DNA from: Candidatus Gastranaerophilales bacterium
Lineage (GTDB): Bacteria; Cyanobacteriota; Vampirovibrionia; Gastranaerophilales; Gastranaerophilaceae
Direction of reading: 5' to 3'
Assembly (NCBI GenBank): GCA_947857085.1
Contig: CANUDF010000010.1
Coordinates: 1 to 36,617, forward strand
Length of the DNA: 36,617 nt
The translations under genes and the position numbers were made by a program. Below the pieces are notes generated by a model, which made no database searches, was not told the DNA's origin, and worked only from the letters and a program-made list of their open reading frames with translations. Shown here piece after piece: positions 27,165 through 34,003 of the stretch (position 1 is the stretch's first letter; each line of letters starts with the position of its first letter).

Positions 27165-27206
27165 GCCCCTTAAATCGTAAAAGTGTGTAGATATAATGTG
27201 TGTAGC

Positions 27207-27230
27207 AGGCTGGCAATCGTCAGCCTTTTT
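27207..27230 (+). terminator. Rho-independent terminator
   Basis: AGGCTG (27207-27212) pairs with CAGCCT (27221-27226) across an 8-base loop, followed by TTTTTATTTTG. It closes the gene ending at 27164. Confidence 0.8.
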
Positions 27231-27244
27231 ATTTTGTAAAAAAG

Positions 27245-27277
27245 AATTCCTCCGGCAAGGAGTGAGCCGAAGGAATT
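27245..27277. repeat. Inverted repeat (hairpin) between terminator and TPR promoter
   Basis: AATTCCT-C-CGGC pairs with GCCG-A-AGGAATT (7 bp, one C/A mismatch, 4 bp) around a 9-base loop. No T-run follows on either strand, so it is not a normal terminator. Function unknown. Confidence 0.5.
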
Positions 27278-27332
27278 ATATCAGTAAAAGAGACATCGAT
27301 AACATTATGAAATATGTTTTTTAAAAGTCAAA

Positions 27333-27361
27333 TTGATGTGAGAAAATTTTTAATATATAAT
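27333..27361 (+). promoter_or_regulatory. Leaderless promoter of the TPR/HAD operon
   Basis: -35 TTGATG (27333-27338), 17-base spacer, -10 TATAAT (27356-27361), then 6 bases to ATG 27368. No ribosome-binding site. This is the cleanest backbone example of the leaderless arrangement. Confidence 0.7.
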
Positions 27362-27367
27362 TTTGTT

Positions 27368-27937
27368 ATGAAAAAGATTTTAGCTATATTCACAATACTA
27401 ACAATAGGTATAAATGTTTGTTTTGCAGATGAACTTAATGACAAAATAAATATTTTTTATGCGGAAAATAACATTAAAGAAGCATTTAGTTTACTTTTAA
27501 GTATACCCGAAGAAAATCGTACTGCTCAAAATTGGCTTTTAATGGGTAATATTTTACAAGATGAAAGAAAAATTGATGAAGCTGCATTTATGTTTAATCA
27601 GGCAATTGCAGCTGATTCAAAATATTATAAAGCCTATTACAACTTAGGCAATATTTATATGCTTCAGGATAAGCCCAATATGGCAATAAAAGAATATAAA
27701 AAAGCATTAAAATACAATCCTGATTTTGCATATGGTTATTATAACCTTGGATGCGCATATCTTAAGATTGGAAAAATAAAATCTGCCAAATGGGAATTTT
27801 TCAAAGCAATTGACTTAAATAATCAGGTAGCGGATTTTCACTATAATCTAGCATACACTTTCAAGCAATTAAATAAGGAAAAGCAGGCTAAAACTTATCT
27901 AGAATACTACAATAAAATCATTGAACGGGAGCAATAA
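27368..27937 (+). CDS. Secreted TPR-repeat protein
   Basis: 189 residues. A signal peptide (MKKILAIFTILTIGINVCFA) precedes three to four TPR units (about 50-180), including the consensus segments YKAYYNLGNIYMLQDKPNMAI and FAYGYYNLGCAYLKIGKIKSA. Likely periplasmic. The upstream ATG at 27314 lies inside the promoter and is rejected; the signal peptide and promoter spacing both favour 27368. A HAD phosphatase follows after 7 bases. Confidence 0.85.
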   Translation: MKKILAIFTILTIGINVCFADELNDKINIFYAENNIKEAFSLLLSIPEENRTAQNWLLMGNILQDERKIDEAAFMFNQAIAADSKYYKAYYNLGNIYMLQDKPNMAIKEYKKALKYNPDFAYGYYNLGCAYLKIGKIKSAKWEFFKAIDLNNQVADFHYNLAYTFKQLNKEKQAKTYLEYYNKIIEREQ

Positions 27938-27944
27938 TTAATAA

Positions 27945-28616
27945 ATGAGAGGCATCATATTTGATTTTAACGGAACATTATTTTGGGATTCACAGCTTCA
28001 TCTTGACGCCTGGAGAGATTATTCAAAAAAACTAAGAGGCACCCCTTTTACCGATGAAGAAATGCTTAAATATATGTTTGGCAGAACTAACGAAGATATA
28101 ATTGCGTATGCTATTGGGAAACAGCCGTCTCCTGAAATAGTTAAAAATATTGCAGATGAAAAAGAAGCATATTACAGAAATAAGTGCTTACAAAATCCAG
28201 AAGAATTTAAGCTTGCGCCAAATGCCGTTAATTTTTTAAACTTTTTAAAAGAAAATAATATTCCTCGCACAATTGCAACAATGTCCGAATGGAGTAATGT
28301 TGAATTCTATATAAAAGAATTCAATCTGGCACAATGGTTTGATATAGATAAAATAGTATATTCAGACGGAAGAATTCCCGGGAAACCGGCTCCTGATATT
28401 TATGAGATAGCAGCAAAAAATCTCGGATTAAAGCCGGCAGAATGTATAGTTATTGAAGATGCTATATCCGGTATTGAAGCGGCAAAAGCCGCAGGAATAG
28501 GAAAAATCATTGCAATAGCCTCACGTGAACCGGTTGAGTTTTACAAAGATATTTCGTGTGTTTCACAAATAATTACTGATTTTGACCAAATTGACAGGAG
28601 TTTATTAGGCATTTAG
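27945..28616 (+). CDS. HAD-family hydrolase with a DxN motif I
   Basis: 223 residues, subfamily IA (beta-phosphoglucomutase/phosphatase-like). Motif I is D7-F-N9-G-T, with Asn replacing the second, acid/base Asp of DxD. The cap domain is helical (about 15-85). Motif II lies in RTIATMSEW, motif III is K in GKPAPDIYEIA and motif IV is VIEDAISGIEAAKAAG. The nucleophile D7 and the motif IV acids are intact, so phosphate binding is expected, but turnover may differ from phosphatases. The start lies 7 bases after the TPR gene, with GGGAG somewhat distant upstream. The substrate is unknown. Confidence 0.85.
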   Translation: MRGIIFDFNGTLFWDSQLHLDAWRDYSKKLRGTPFTDEEMLKYMFGRTNEDIIAYAIGKQPSPEIVKNIADEKEAYYRNKCLQNPEEFKLAPNAVNFLNFLKENNIPRTIATMSEWSNVEFYIKEFNLAQWFDIDKIVYSDGRIPGKPAPDIYEIAAKNLGLKPAECIVIEDAISGIEAAKAAGIGKIIAIASREPVEFYKDISCVSQIITDFDQIDRSLLGI

Positions 28617-28767
28617 TGAGAGGGGAGATTCAAGATAAAATTATGAAAACTCTTGATATTCAGGCCTGACTTCAGTAGTTTTTTAATTGTTTAAAAATAA
28701 CATTTATAATTACCCTGTTAGCTAAGTTCAAAATATCCATGTGTATGGTACAGTTTCTTTGATAAAT

Positions 28768-30399
28768 ATGAGGATTGAAAAGGTGAACTTACAAAAAGCA
28801 GCTGTACTAACCATGGCAACTTTTACCATGTTGAATCTAAAGGCTTATGCGGCATTTGATAATATATTTCAGGCAAATCAACAAACAGGAGATAGAACTT
28901 ATGAAGTAAAAATAGGGACTGAATCCCTGACACAGTCTTTATCTCAGACAGGATATGGCACACTGAATGTAATAGGCAGCGGCAAAGACTCCATTCTTTC
29001 AGGCGAAATTAATTCTTCTACAAATGGAAGTTTTTTCAAATTAACATCTACAACACCAACAACACTTAACCTTAAAGATTTAACTATTACACAAGCAATA
29101 CAAAACAATGCCGGCGGATCTGTTATAGTTTTGCAAAACGGGAATACAGCTAATTTGGATAATGTAACCTTAAAAGAAAATTCTGCTTTTGCAAGTGGTG
29201 GAGCAATATACAGCAGCAACGGGAATCTAATAATAAATGACTCCATTTTTGATAATAATAGTTCTACAAACAGCACTGCAGGAGTTATTGTTGTCTATGG
29301 AAATAACGGAAACACTGAAATATATAATTCGATTTTTGAAAATAATAAAGCTCCTAACACCGGCGTAATTTATATCACAAGTAGTAATTTAATTTTAAAA
29401 GATTCAGTATTCAGAAATAACGAAAGCAGTTCAACTCTGCCAGGCAGCAATCCCGGGGCTATACGGCTTGGCAATGGAGATGGAGTAACCTCATTAATTG
29501 AACGATGCTCATTTGATAATAATATATCAGGAAACAATGCCGGAGCTGTTTATAGTTATGGAAATACGACAATAAAAGATTCTTCTTTTACAAATAATTA
29601 TGCAAACTTTAGAGGAGGAGCCCTGATTGTAGGGACTCAGAGCAATACCCAAATTACAGGAACAACTTTTAATGGAAACCAATCACAGGAATTTGCCGGA
29701 GCTATTTATAATGATGGGAATTTAACAATAGATAACAGTACTATATCAAATAATAAGGCATTGCATCATGAACCAACGCTGCAAGATGGACGAGGAGGTG
29801 CTATTTATAATAGCGGCACGGGTATTCTTAACCTGAACCAAGGTACACAACTTATTAATAACAGCGCTGCAGGTGAGGGAGGTGCAATAGCAAATTCAAC
29901 AAACGGTATTGTTAATATCACCGGAACAAACATTATAGGCAATAAATCAGATACTGATGGCGGAGGCATTTGGAATATAGGTCAAGTTACAATAAACGGC
30001 GGAACCAATATAGCAGATAACAGCGCCAAAGGGCAAGGCGGAGGGATTTATAACACAGGAACGGTCAATTTAACATCAGATGAAAACGGAAATATTATTT
30101 TTCAAAACAATAATTCATCAGCTGGGGCTAACGATATTTACAATACAAAACAAATTAACGTGAACGGTGAAACCGGAGCAGTTGTAATAAACAGTGGGGT
30201 TTCAGGCCAGGGATTTATAAACAAATACGGAGACGGTGCATTGCTTTTGCACGGCGACAACTCTAATTATACAGGAACCTTCAATCAAAATGACGGAACT
30301 ACTGCAATTTCGGATGGAAAATGGTTTACGGGTGACAGCAGTATTGAAGGTGGAACACTAGAATGGGGGCAAATGCACAAAAAACAGGTGGAGTTATAA
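28768..30399 (+). CDS. Autotransporter-like passenger, N-terminal part (frameshifted before the barrel)
   Basis: 543 residues. A signal peptide (about 1-27, ending LKAYA) is followed by a long right-handed beta-helix made of polymorphic-outer-membrane-type repeats: GGAIY, GGAL, GAVY, GGGIWN and similar turns, alternating with FxxN(N/S) motifs such as FDNN, FENN, FTNN and FNGN. The frame breaks at 30364-30371 within the helix and ends 28 bases later with an unrelated tail (MHKKQVEL). A TATAAT lies at 28705-28710 with a leader of about 50 bases. ATG 28768 is chosen, although GTG 28741 and GTG 28783 remain possible. With the next ORF it forms one protein of about 1,099 residues. Confidence 0.8.
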   Translation: MRIEKVNLQKAAVLTMATFTMLNLKAYAAFDNIFQANQQTGDRTYEVKIGTESLTQSLSQTGYGTLNVIGSGKDSILSGEINSSTNGSFFKLTSTTPTTLNLKDLTITQAIQNNAGGSVIVLQNGNTANLDNVTLKENSAFASGGAIYSSNGNLIINDSIFDNNSSTNSTAGVIVVYGNNGNTEIYNSIFENNKAPNTGVIYITSSNLILKDSVFRNNESSSTLPGSNPGAIRLGNGDGVTSLIERCSFDNNISGNNAGAVYSYGNTTIKDSSFTNNYANFRGGALIVGTQSNTQITGTTFNGNQSQEFAGAIYNDGNLTIDNSTISNNKALHHEPTLQDGRGGAIYNSGTGILNLNQGTQLINNSAAGEGGAIANSTNGIVNITGTNIIGNKSDTDGGGIWNIGQVTINGGTNIADNSAKGQGGGIYNTGTVNLTSDENGNIIFQNNNSSAGANDIYNTKQINVNGETGAVVINSGVSGQGFINKYGDGALLLHGDNSNYTGTFNQNDGTTAISDGKWFTGDSSIEGGTLEWGQMHKKQVEL

Positions 30400-32066
30400 A
30401 ACTAACAAACAGCAACTTATATGTGCATAAAGATGCAATACTTGACTTAAATAATACAGCCGATACAATTGAACAAAGTGCTGCAATTTATCTTGATACC
30501 TATGGTGTAATAAACAATATTGGGACTGTAAACTTTAACGAGGATGATATTTGGAACGGCAGGGTAAATAACACCGGCACACTTAATTTAAATAATATCA
30601 ATGCAAATAATGCAAAATTTTCCCATAGTGACGGCAGCCTTAATTTGAATAATAGTTCACAGCTTACAGTCAACAATGACAACAAAATAACCGGCGGGGA
30701 TATGAGTATAAATTCAGGCAGTACGTTAAATATCAGTAGTGGAAATTTTGCAGTCAATAACTTATCAATGAATAATGGTACAGTTAATTCATTAAACAAC
30801 ATAACTGAAGTCAGTAATATTGCTGATAGCTTTAATGTTGAAGACGGCGGAGCGCATTTTAATATTGATTTTGACGGTGATAAGAAACTTTCAGACCAAT
30901 ATCTTGCTGGAAACTTTACAGGAACAGGAACAATTTCAATCGACAAATATAATGTTTCCGGTGCCCCATATGACTATAGAATACCGTTTGACGTATTCAA
31001 CGGGAGCAACGTTGAGAACATGAATTTTGCAGCGACAAATGATCTAGTTAATACCCCGTTATACAGATATAGTCTTGTTTCCGAAGGAAGCGGCATTTAT
31101 TCGCTTATAAGAGGCACACAAAACCCCTCAATTAATCGTGGAGCAGAATCCGCGCAATCTGTTTTCTTAAACAATATTGGTGTAATCAATAAAATTTTTG
31201 AACACGTTTACATAGACAGTGAACAGTTAACCCAAATCAGAAAAAGCAAAAAAAACTTCAGTACAGTTTATATGCCATATCAAGACATAAACCATGAAGA
31301 TGGAAGCATTTGGTACAAGCCATATATAAGTTATGACAGATTTTCACTGCAAAACGGCAATATGATTTATAACACCTCTTACGGGTCTATTATAGGTTTT
31401 GACTTCCCTACACAGAAATTAAGAAATGAATGGAAATTTCTTCCGACAACATTCATAACATATCAGGGGGCAAGACAAGGCTCACACGGGGATAATTACT
31501 ATCAAAATGGCGGTATGGGTGGCTTTATGGGTACAATATTCAAAGGAGATTCAATATCTTCGCTTCTTGCATATGCAGGAGGCTACGGCAACGAAATGCA
31601 AGGCTATGGTTATGAAGATAAAACAGGGAACTGGTATGCTGGCGGGGCGGCAATCAGTGCATATAACTTTCACCCCAAGAAAAATATCATAATCCAACCG
31701 ATATTTTGGGCAACATATAATATTTTAGGTAAACAAAACTGGAGAAGCAGTTATGGCAATGTTCCAATGTCAACGGGATATTTAAACGGACTTGCAGTAT
31801 CACCAGGGTTAAATGCTTTTTATGGTACCGACAAATGGAGTATTTACGGTACAATTTCATATATATTCACAATAAACGACCATACAAAATCTTTTGCAGG
31901 TCCTGTGGAAATTGATTCTGCAAGATTAAAATACGGATTTTTACAATACGGTCTCGGCTATATAAGAACATGGAAAGATAGATTTCTCGCATATGGTCAG
32001 CTAACATTTAGACAAGGCGGCATGACAGGTGTAGGTTTCTGGGGCGGCATAACTTACAGGTTCTAA
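30363..32066 (+). CDS. Autotransporter C-terminal part: end of beta-helix and outer-membrane barrel
   Basis: 567 residues with no signal peptide. About 1-240 continue the Asn/Gly-rich helix. From about 300 the sequence turns into amphipathic strands with alternating aromatics (IWYKPYISYDRF, GYGNEMQGYGYEDKTGNWYAGG, WSIYGTISYIF) and ends YRF, with the terminal Phe of outer-membrane barrels. Its apparent start (MGANAQKTGG) is not a real start: no ribosome site precedes it, and adding one base to the G5 run joins EWG from the upstream frame to ANAQKTGGV. The two reading frames are therefore one gene. Confidence 0.8.
   Translation: MGANAQKTGGVIKLTNSNLYVHKDAILDLNNTADTIEQSAAIYLDTYGVINNIGTVNFNEDDIWNGRVNNTGTLNLNNINANNAKFSHSDGSLNLNNSSQLTVNNDNKITGGDMSINSGSTLNISSGNFAVNNLSMNNGTVNSLNNITEVSNIADSFNVEDGGAHFNIDFDGDKKLSDQYLAGNFTGTGTISIDKYNVSGAPYDYRIPFDVFNGSNVENMNFAATNDLVNTPLYRYSLVSEGSGIYSLIRGTQNPSINRGAESAQSVFLNNIGVINKIFEHVYIDSEQLTQIRKSKKNFSTVYMPYQDINHEDGSIWYKPYISYDRFSLQNGNMIYNTSYGSIIGFDFPTQKLRNEWKFLPTTFITYQGARQGSHGDNYYQNGGMGGFMGTIFKGDSISSLLAYAGGYGNEMQGYGYEDKTGNWYAGGAAISAYNFHPKKNIIIQPIFWATYNILGKQNWRSSYGNVPMSTGYLNGLAVSPGLNAFYGTDKWSIYGTISYIFTINDHTKSFAGPVEIDSARLKYGFLQYGLGYIRTWKDRFLAYGQLTFRQGGMTGVGFWGGITYRF
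30372..30376 (+). other. Approximate site of -1 frame change in the autotransporter gene (G5 run)
   Basis: The upstream frame reads GAA-TGG-GGG-CAA and the downstream frame GGG-GCA-AAT. One added G, or a -1 slip by the Gly tRNA on GGG (which re-pairs perfectly), restores one continuous protein. The run lies in TAGAATGGGGGCAAAT, a few bases after 30360. Whether it is slippage, variation or a sequencing indel cannot be told from one sequence. Confidence 0.6.
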
Positions 32067-32102
32067 GACTAATACAATACGCCTCTTGCCGTATTCAGCA
32101 AA

Positions 32103-32234
32103 TCAAATACAAAGTTTAATTACTATCGGAGAGAGTATCACTGAATTGCGTTCACAGCACTCTAATAATGCTTGTTTCATTTTGTCTTCCATATTTTTCT
32201 CACTTTCTTTTTTCACGAAAACACTTGTTTTCAT
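32103..32234 (-). CDS. Possible 43-residue peptide encoded inside repeat copy 1
   Basis: The frame on the minus strand reads MKTSVFVKK...MEDKMKQALLECCE and ends LCI. Its N-terminal two-thirds are encoded by the repeat that recurs at 33172. In the other copy, the two substitutions within MKTSVFVKK are both synonymous (AGT/AGC, TTC/TTT), and MEDKMKQALLECCE is identical. A 2-base indel breaks the frame between them there, leaving a 30-residue frame at 33122-33214. No good ribosome site is seen. It may be a fossil of a coding gene carried in the repeat. Confidence 0.3.
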   Translation of the reverse strand: MKTSVFVKKESEKNMEDKMKQALLECCERNSVILSPIVIKLCI

Positions 32235-32265
32235 GTTTCTTTACATTTCTACTTTCTATACTTGA
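32150..32265. repeat. Direct repeat copy 1 (upstream of higBA)
   Basis: Matches 33172-33290 in the same orientation. The first 43 bases are identical, and the following ~65 differ by six substitutions and a 2-base indel. The repeat ends at the -35 element of the toxin-antitoxin promoter (CTTGA). Confidence 0.9.
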
Positions 32266-32290
32266 CAACCGTAAGTTTACAGTTTATAAT
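32262..32290 (+). promoter_or_regulatory. Leaderless consensus promoter of higBA
   Basis: Perfect -35 TTGACA (32262-32267), 17-base spacer, perfect -10 TATAAT (32285-32290), then 6 bases to ATG 32297. The spacer carries GTAA-GT-TTAC (32271-32280), a short inverted repeat that could be the antitoxin operator. Confidence 0.8.
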
Positions 32291-32296
32291 ATATAT

Positions 32297-32575
32297 ATGA
32301 TTAAAAGTTTCAAACACAAAGGGCTTGAAAAATTTTATACGACAGGTAATACCAAAGGCATTCAGGCTATTCAAGCAAAAAAATTAAGACAATTACTCAC
32401 TATACTTAATGCAATGACTTCAACTGATGATTTAAAATTACCGTCACTTCGATTTCACCAATTACAAGGTCACAAAAAAAATCTTTATTCAATTACTGTT
32501 CAAGCTAACTGGCGTTTAACTTTTGAATTCGATAACGAAAATGTTTATATTCTTGACTATATCGATTACCATTAA
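32297..32575 (+). CDS. higB: HigB-type RelE/ParE-family toxin
   Basis: 92 residues, the usual HigB length. Family marks: the IKSFKHKGLEKFY start, KKLRQLLTILNAMTSTDDL helix, the LPSLRFHQLQGHKKNLYSI strand (killer-protein motif) and the RLTFEFDNENVYILDYIDYH C-terminus. HigB toxins are ribosome-dependent mRNA endonucleases. The toxin gene comes first, as is typical for higBA. A longer in-frame reading from 32168 runs through the repeat and promoter and is rejected. higA follows after 17 bases. Confidence 0.93.
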   Translation: MIKSFKHKGLEKFYTTGNTKGIQAIQAKKLRQLLTILNAMTSTDDLKLPSLRFHQLQGHKKNLYSITVQANWRLTFEFDNENVYILDYIDYH

Positions 32576-32592
32576 ACAGAAAGGATAACATT

Positions 32593-32877
32593 ATGGATAT
32601 GTATAACCCAACACACCCTGGTGAAATTTTAAAAGATTTATATCTACCGGATTATAATTTATCCGTTACTGCTTTTGCTTTAAAACTTGGTGTTTCAAGA
32701 ACAACTGCATCTGAACTTGTTAACGGCAAGAATGGTGTTTCTGCCGATATGGCTTTAAAACTTGCAAAAGCGTTCAAAACAACTCCGCAATTTTGGCTCA
32801 ATATGCAACAAACTTACGATTTGTGGCTGGCTAAACAACGTGTTGACCTCAACAATGTTGAAGTTATTGCATTGTAG
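32593..32877 (+). CDS. higA: HigA antitoxin (XRE-type DNA-binding)
   Basis: 94 residues. The family N-terminus NPTHPGEILKDLYLPDYNLS is followed by a helix-turn-helix (TAFALKLGVSRTTASELVNGKNGVS) and the PQFWLNMQQTYDLWLAKQ dimerisation helix. It neutralises HigB and represses the operon. AAAGGA lies about 7 bases before ATG 32593. Its 3' end overlaps a convergent fragment by 14 bases. Confidence 0.95.
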   Translation: MDMYNPTHPGEILKDLYLPDYNLSVTAFALKLGVSRTTASELVNGKNGVSADMALKLAKAFKTTPQFWLNMQQTYDLWLAKQRVDLNNVEVIAL

Positions 32878-33064
32878 ATAATTCGGCTCGATATGCCATA
32901 ACTTTGGCTTCAACCTCTTTTAATTTTTCTATATCATCCTCTGTTGCTGTGCCCTCAACTTTAGCATGCAACGGACGGATTGCCTGTGCATCCAGTTTGG
33001 CCGTTTCTGCATCTACATAAAAATTTTCCCCTTTGATTGCTCCCTCATAGTTTACTTCCGGCAC
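32864..33064 (-). CDS. Unidentified 66-residue ORF or gene fragment
   Basis: GTG-initiated frame with coding-like composition: ENFYVDAETAKLDAQAIRPL, then a charged helical C-terminus (DDIEKLKEVEAKVMAYRAEL). The frame opens only a few codons upstream of the GTG and has no ribosome site, so it may be the 3' end of a truncated gene. No family recognised. It is convergent with higA, inside the unit bounded by the two repeat copies. Confidence 0.35.
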   Translation of the reverse strand: MPEVNYEGAIKGENFYVDAETAKLDAQAIRPLHAKVEGTATEDDIEKLKEVEAKVMAYRAELSTMQ

Positions 33065-33171
33065 TATCTTATTTGTTAAATCTTATAGGGCTTAGAAAGA
33101 ATCTTTTACATAAATACTATATTATTTTCTTAATAATAAAGTTACCAAATTTAATTTGTAAAACAAACCAA

Positions 33172-33290
33172 GTTCACAGCACTCTAATAATGCTTGTTTC
33201 ATTTTGTCTTCCATGTTTTCCACATTTTCTTTTTTTTCACAAAAACGCTTGTTTTCATGTTTCTTTACATTTCTACTTTTTATTACTTGA
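33172..33290. repeat. Direct repeat copy 2 (upstream of hicAB)
   Basis: Second copy of the 32150-32265 repeat, starting GTTCACAGCACTC and ending at CTTGA of the hicA -35. The distance between copy starts is 1,022 bases, and the unit between them holds higBA and the 66-residue fragment. Confidence 0.9.
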
Positions 33291-33315
33291 TAATTGATAG
33301 CAAATATGCTATCAT
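33287..33315 (+). promoter_or_regulatory. Leaderless promoter of hicAB
   Basis: -35 TTGATA (33287-33292), 17-base spacer, extended -10 TGC-TATCAT (hexamer 33310-33315), then 6 bases to ATG 33322. The geometry is identical to that of higB. Confidence 0.65.
33295..33314 (+). promoter_or_regulatory. Palindromic operator in the hicA promoter
   Basis: TGATAGCA-AATA-TGCTATCA: a perfect 8-bp inverted repeat with a 4-base centre, filling the spacer and overlapping the -10. It is positioned for autorepression by the ribbon-helix-helix domain of HicB. Confidence 0.65.
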
Positions 33316-33321
33316 AATAGT

Positions 33322-33564
33322 ATGAGCAAACGAGAAAAACTGATACAAAAAATCCTTAAAGGAAATTCTGAAATTACACCGGGTGAAGCAAGAAAAATTC
33401 TTGAAAGCTTCGGTGATGCTGCAGAAGGACCCGCAGGAGGTAGCTCTCATTTAACTTTTAGAAAAGCAAATAGACCGTCAGTTACAATCGTTTTAACTCA
33501 AAATCCTTTAAAACCTTACATGGTTGCTAAAATACAGGCAGTATTAAAATTCGAGAGATACTAA
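33322..33564 (+). CDS. hicA: HicA mRNA interferase toxin
   Basis: 80 residues. The dsRBD-like HicA fold is recognised by the GEARKILESFG helix, GGSSHLTFRK with the catalytic His, and the terminal KPYMVAKIQAVL helix. HicA cleaves mRNA independently of translation. It has no Shine-Dalgarno site, in keeping with the leaderless promoter. hicB begins 1 base after its stop. Confidence 0.92.
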   Translation: MSKREKLIQKILKGNSEITPGEARKILESFGDAAEGPAGGSSHLTFRKANRPSVTIVLTQNPLKPYMVAKIQAVLKFERY

Positions 33565-33565
33565 T

Positions 33566-33928
33566 ATGAAAAAAAATCTTGATTACTACATGAATTTACC
33601 TTACAGTTACATTGTTGAATGGAGCGATGCCGATGAGTGCTATCTTGGCAGTATTGTCGAAATCGAAAAAAATATGACCTGCGGAGATTCTCCTGAAGAA
33701 GTTATTACAAACTTAAAAGAAGCTCTTGAAGCATATGTTAATACTAGCATTGCTAACGGTATGGATATTCCTGAACCTATTAAAATGGCTGACTATAAAG
33801 GCAATATTACTTATAGGACAACTGGACTAAAGCATTACCGTCTTGCCAAAATTGCTAAGCTTAAAGGTATGAGCATTAATGCCTTTATTGATGAAGCTGT
33901 TGAAGAAAAGCTACAAGAAACTGCATGA
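33566..33928 (+). CDS. hicB: HicB antitoxin
   Basis: 120 residues. The partial RNase-H-like HicB domain is at 1-75 (YSYIVEWSDADECYLGSI, PEEVITNLKEALEAYV). A C-terminal ribbon-helix-helix DNA-binding part is at about 88-120 (KHYRLAKIAKLKGMSINAFIDEAVEEKL). It blocks HicA and probably binds the 33295 palindrome. Translationally coupled to hicA. Confidence 0.92.
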   Translation: MKKNLDYYMNLPYSYIVEWSDADECYLGSIVEIEKNMTCGDSPEEVITNLKEALEAYVNTSIANGMDIPEPIKMADYKGNITYRTTGLKHYRLAKIAKLKGMSINAFIDEAVEEKLQETA

Positions 33929-33935
33929 TTACAAG

Positions 33936-33960
33936 ATTTGTATTTTTTTACAAATTAACT
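33936..33960 (+). terminator. Possible terminator after hicAB
   Basis: ATTTGTA (33936-33942) pairs with TACAAAT (33949-33955) over a T6 loop. The stem is AT-only and the following T-run (ACTTTTT) is slightly distant, so it is weak. Confidence 0.4.
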
Positions 33961-33968
33961 TTTTACAC

Positions 33969-33997
33969 TTGAAAAACTACAAAAAATCATAAATAAT
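33969..33997 (+). promoter_or_regulatory. Promoter of a putative small RNA
   Basis: -35 TTGAAA (33969-33974), 17-base spacer, -10 AATAAT (33992-33997). +1 falls at G34004, the first paired base of the following long hairpin, and no open reading frame of note follows. Confidence 0.5.
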
Positions 33998-34003
33998 GAG
34001 CAT

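Noticed and set aside
27192-27197. TATAAT just before the 27207 terminator as a promoter
   Set aside because: It would make only a terminator hairpin, has no -35, and lies in an AT-rich spacer.
28620-28670. Eight-codon peptide MKTLDIQA and a hairpin (AAAACT...AGTTTT) before the autotransporter
   Set aside because: The purine-rich site is too far from the ATG, and the stem pairs only at its base; neither a leader peptide nor a terminator is convincing.
32076-32095. AATACG...CGTATT inverted repeat after the autotransporter as a terminator
   Set aside because: Only 6 bp with an 8-base loop and no T-run on either strand.
32168-32296. N-terminal extension of HigB starting at 32168
   Set aside because: It would run through the repeat and the consensus promoter. 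The family start (MIKSF) coincides with the leaderless ATG at 32297.
32150-33290. Integron cassettes with attC sites
   Set aside because: The repeats lie upstream of the genes, are not palindromic, lack GTTRRRY/RYYYAAC core sites, and no tyrosine integrase is present.
33037-33297. 86-codon plus-strand frame across repeat copy 2
   Set aside because: It mirrors the equally spurious frame in copy 1, is Phe/Leu/Cys-rich from T-rich DNA, and overlaps the hicA promoter.
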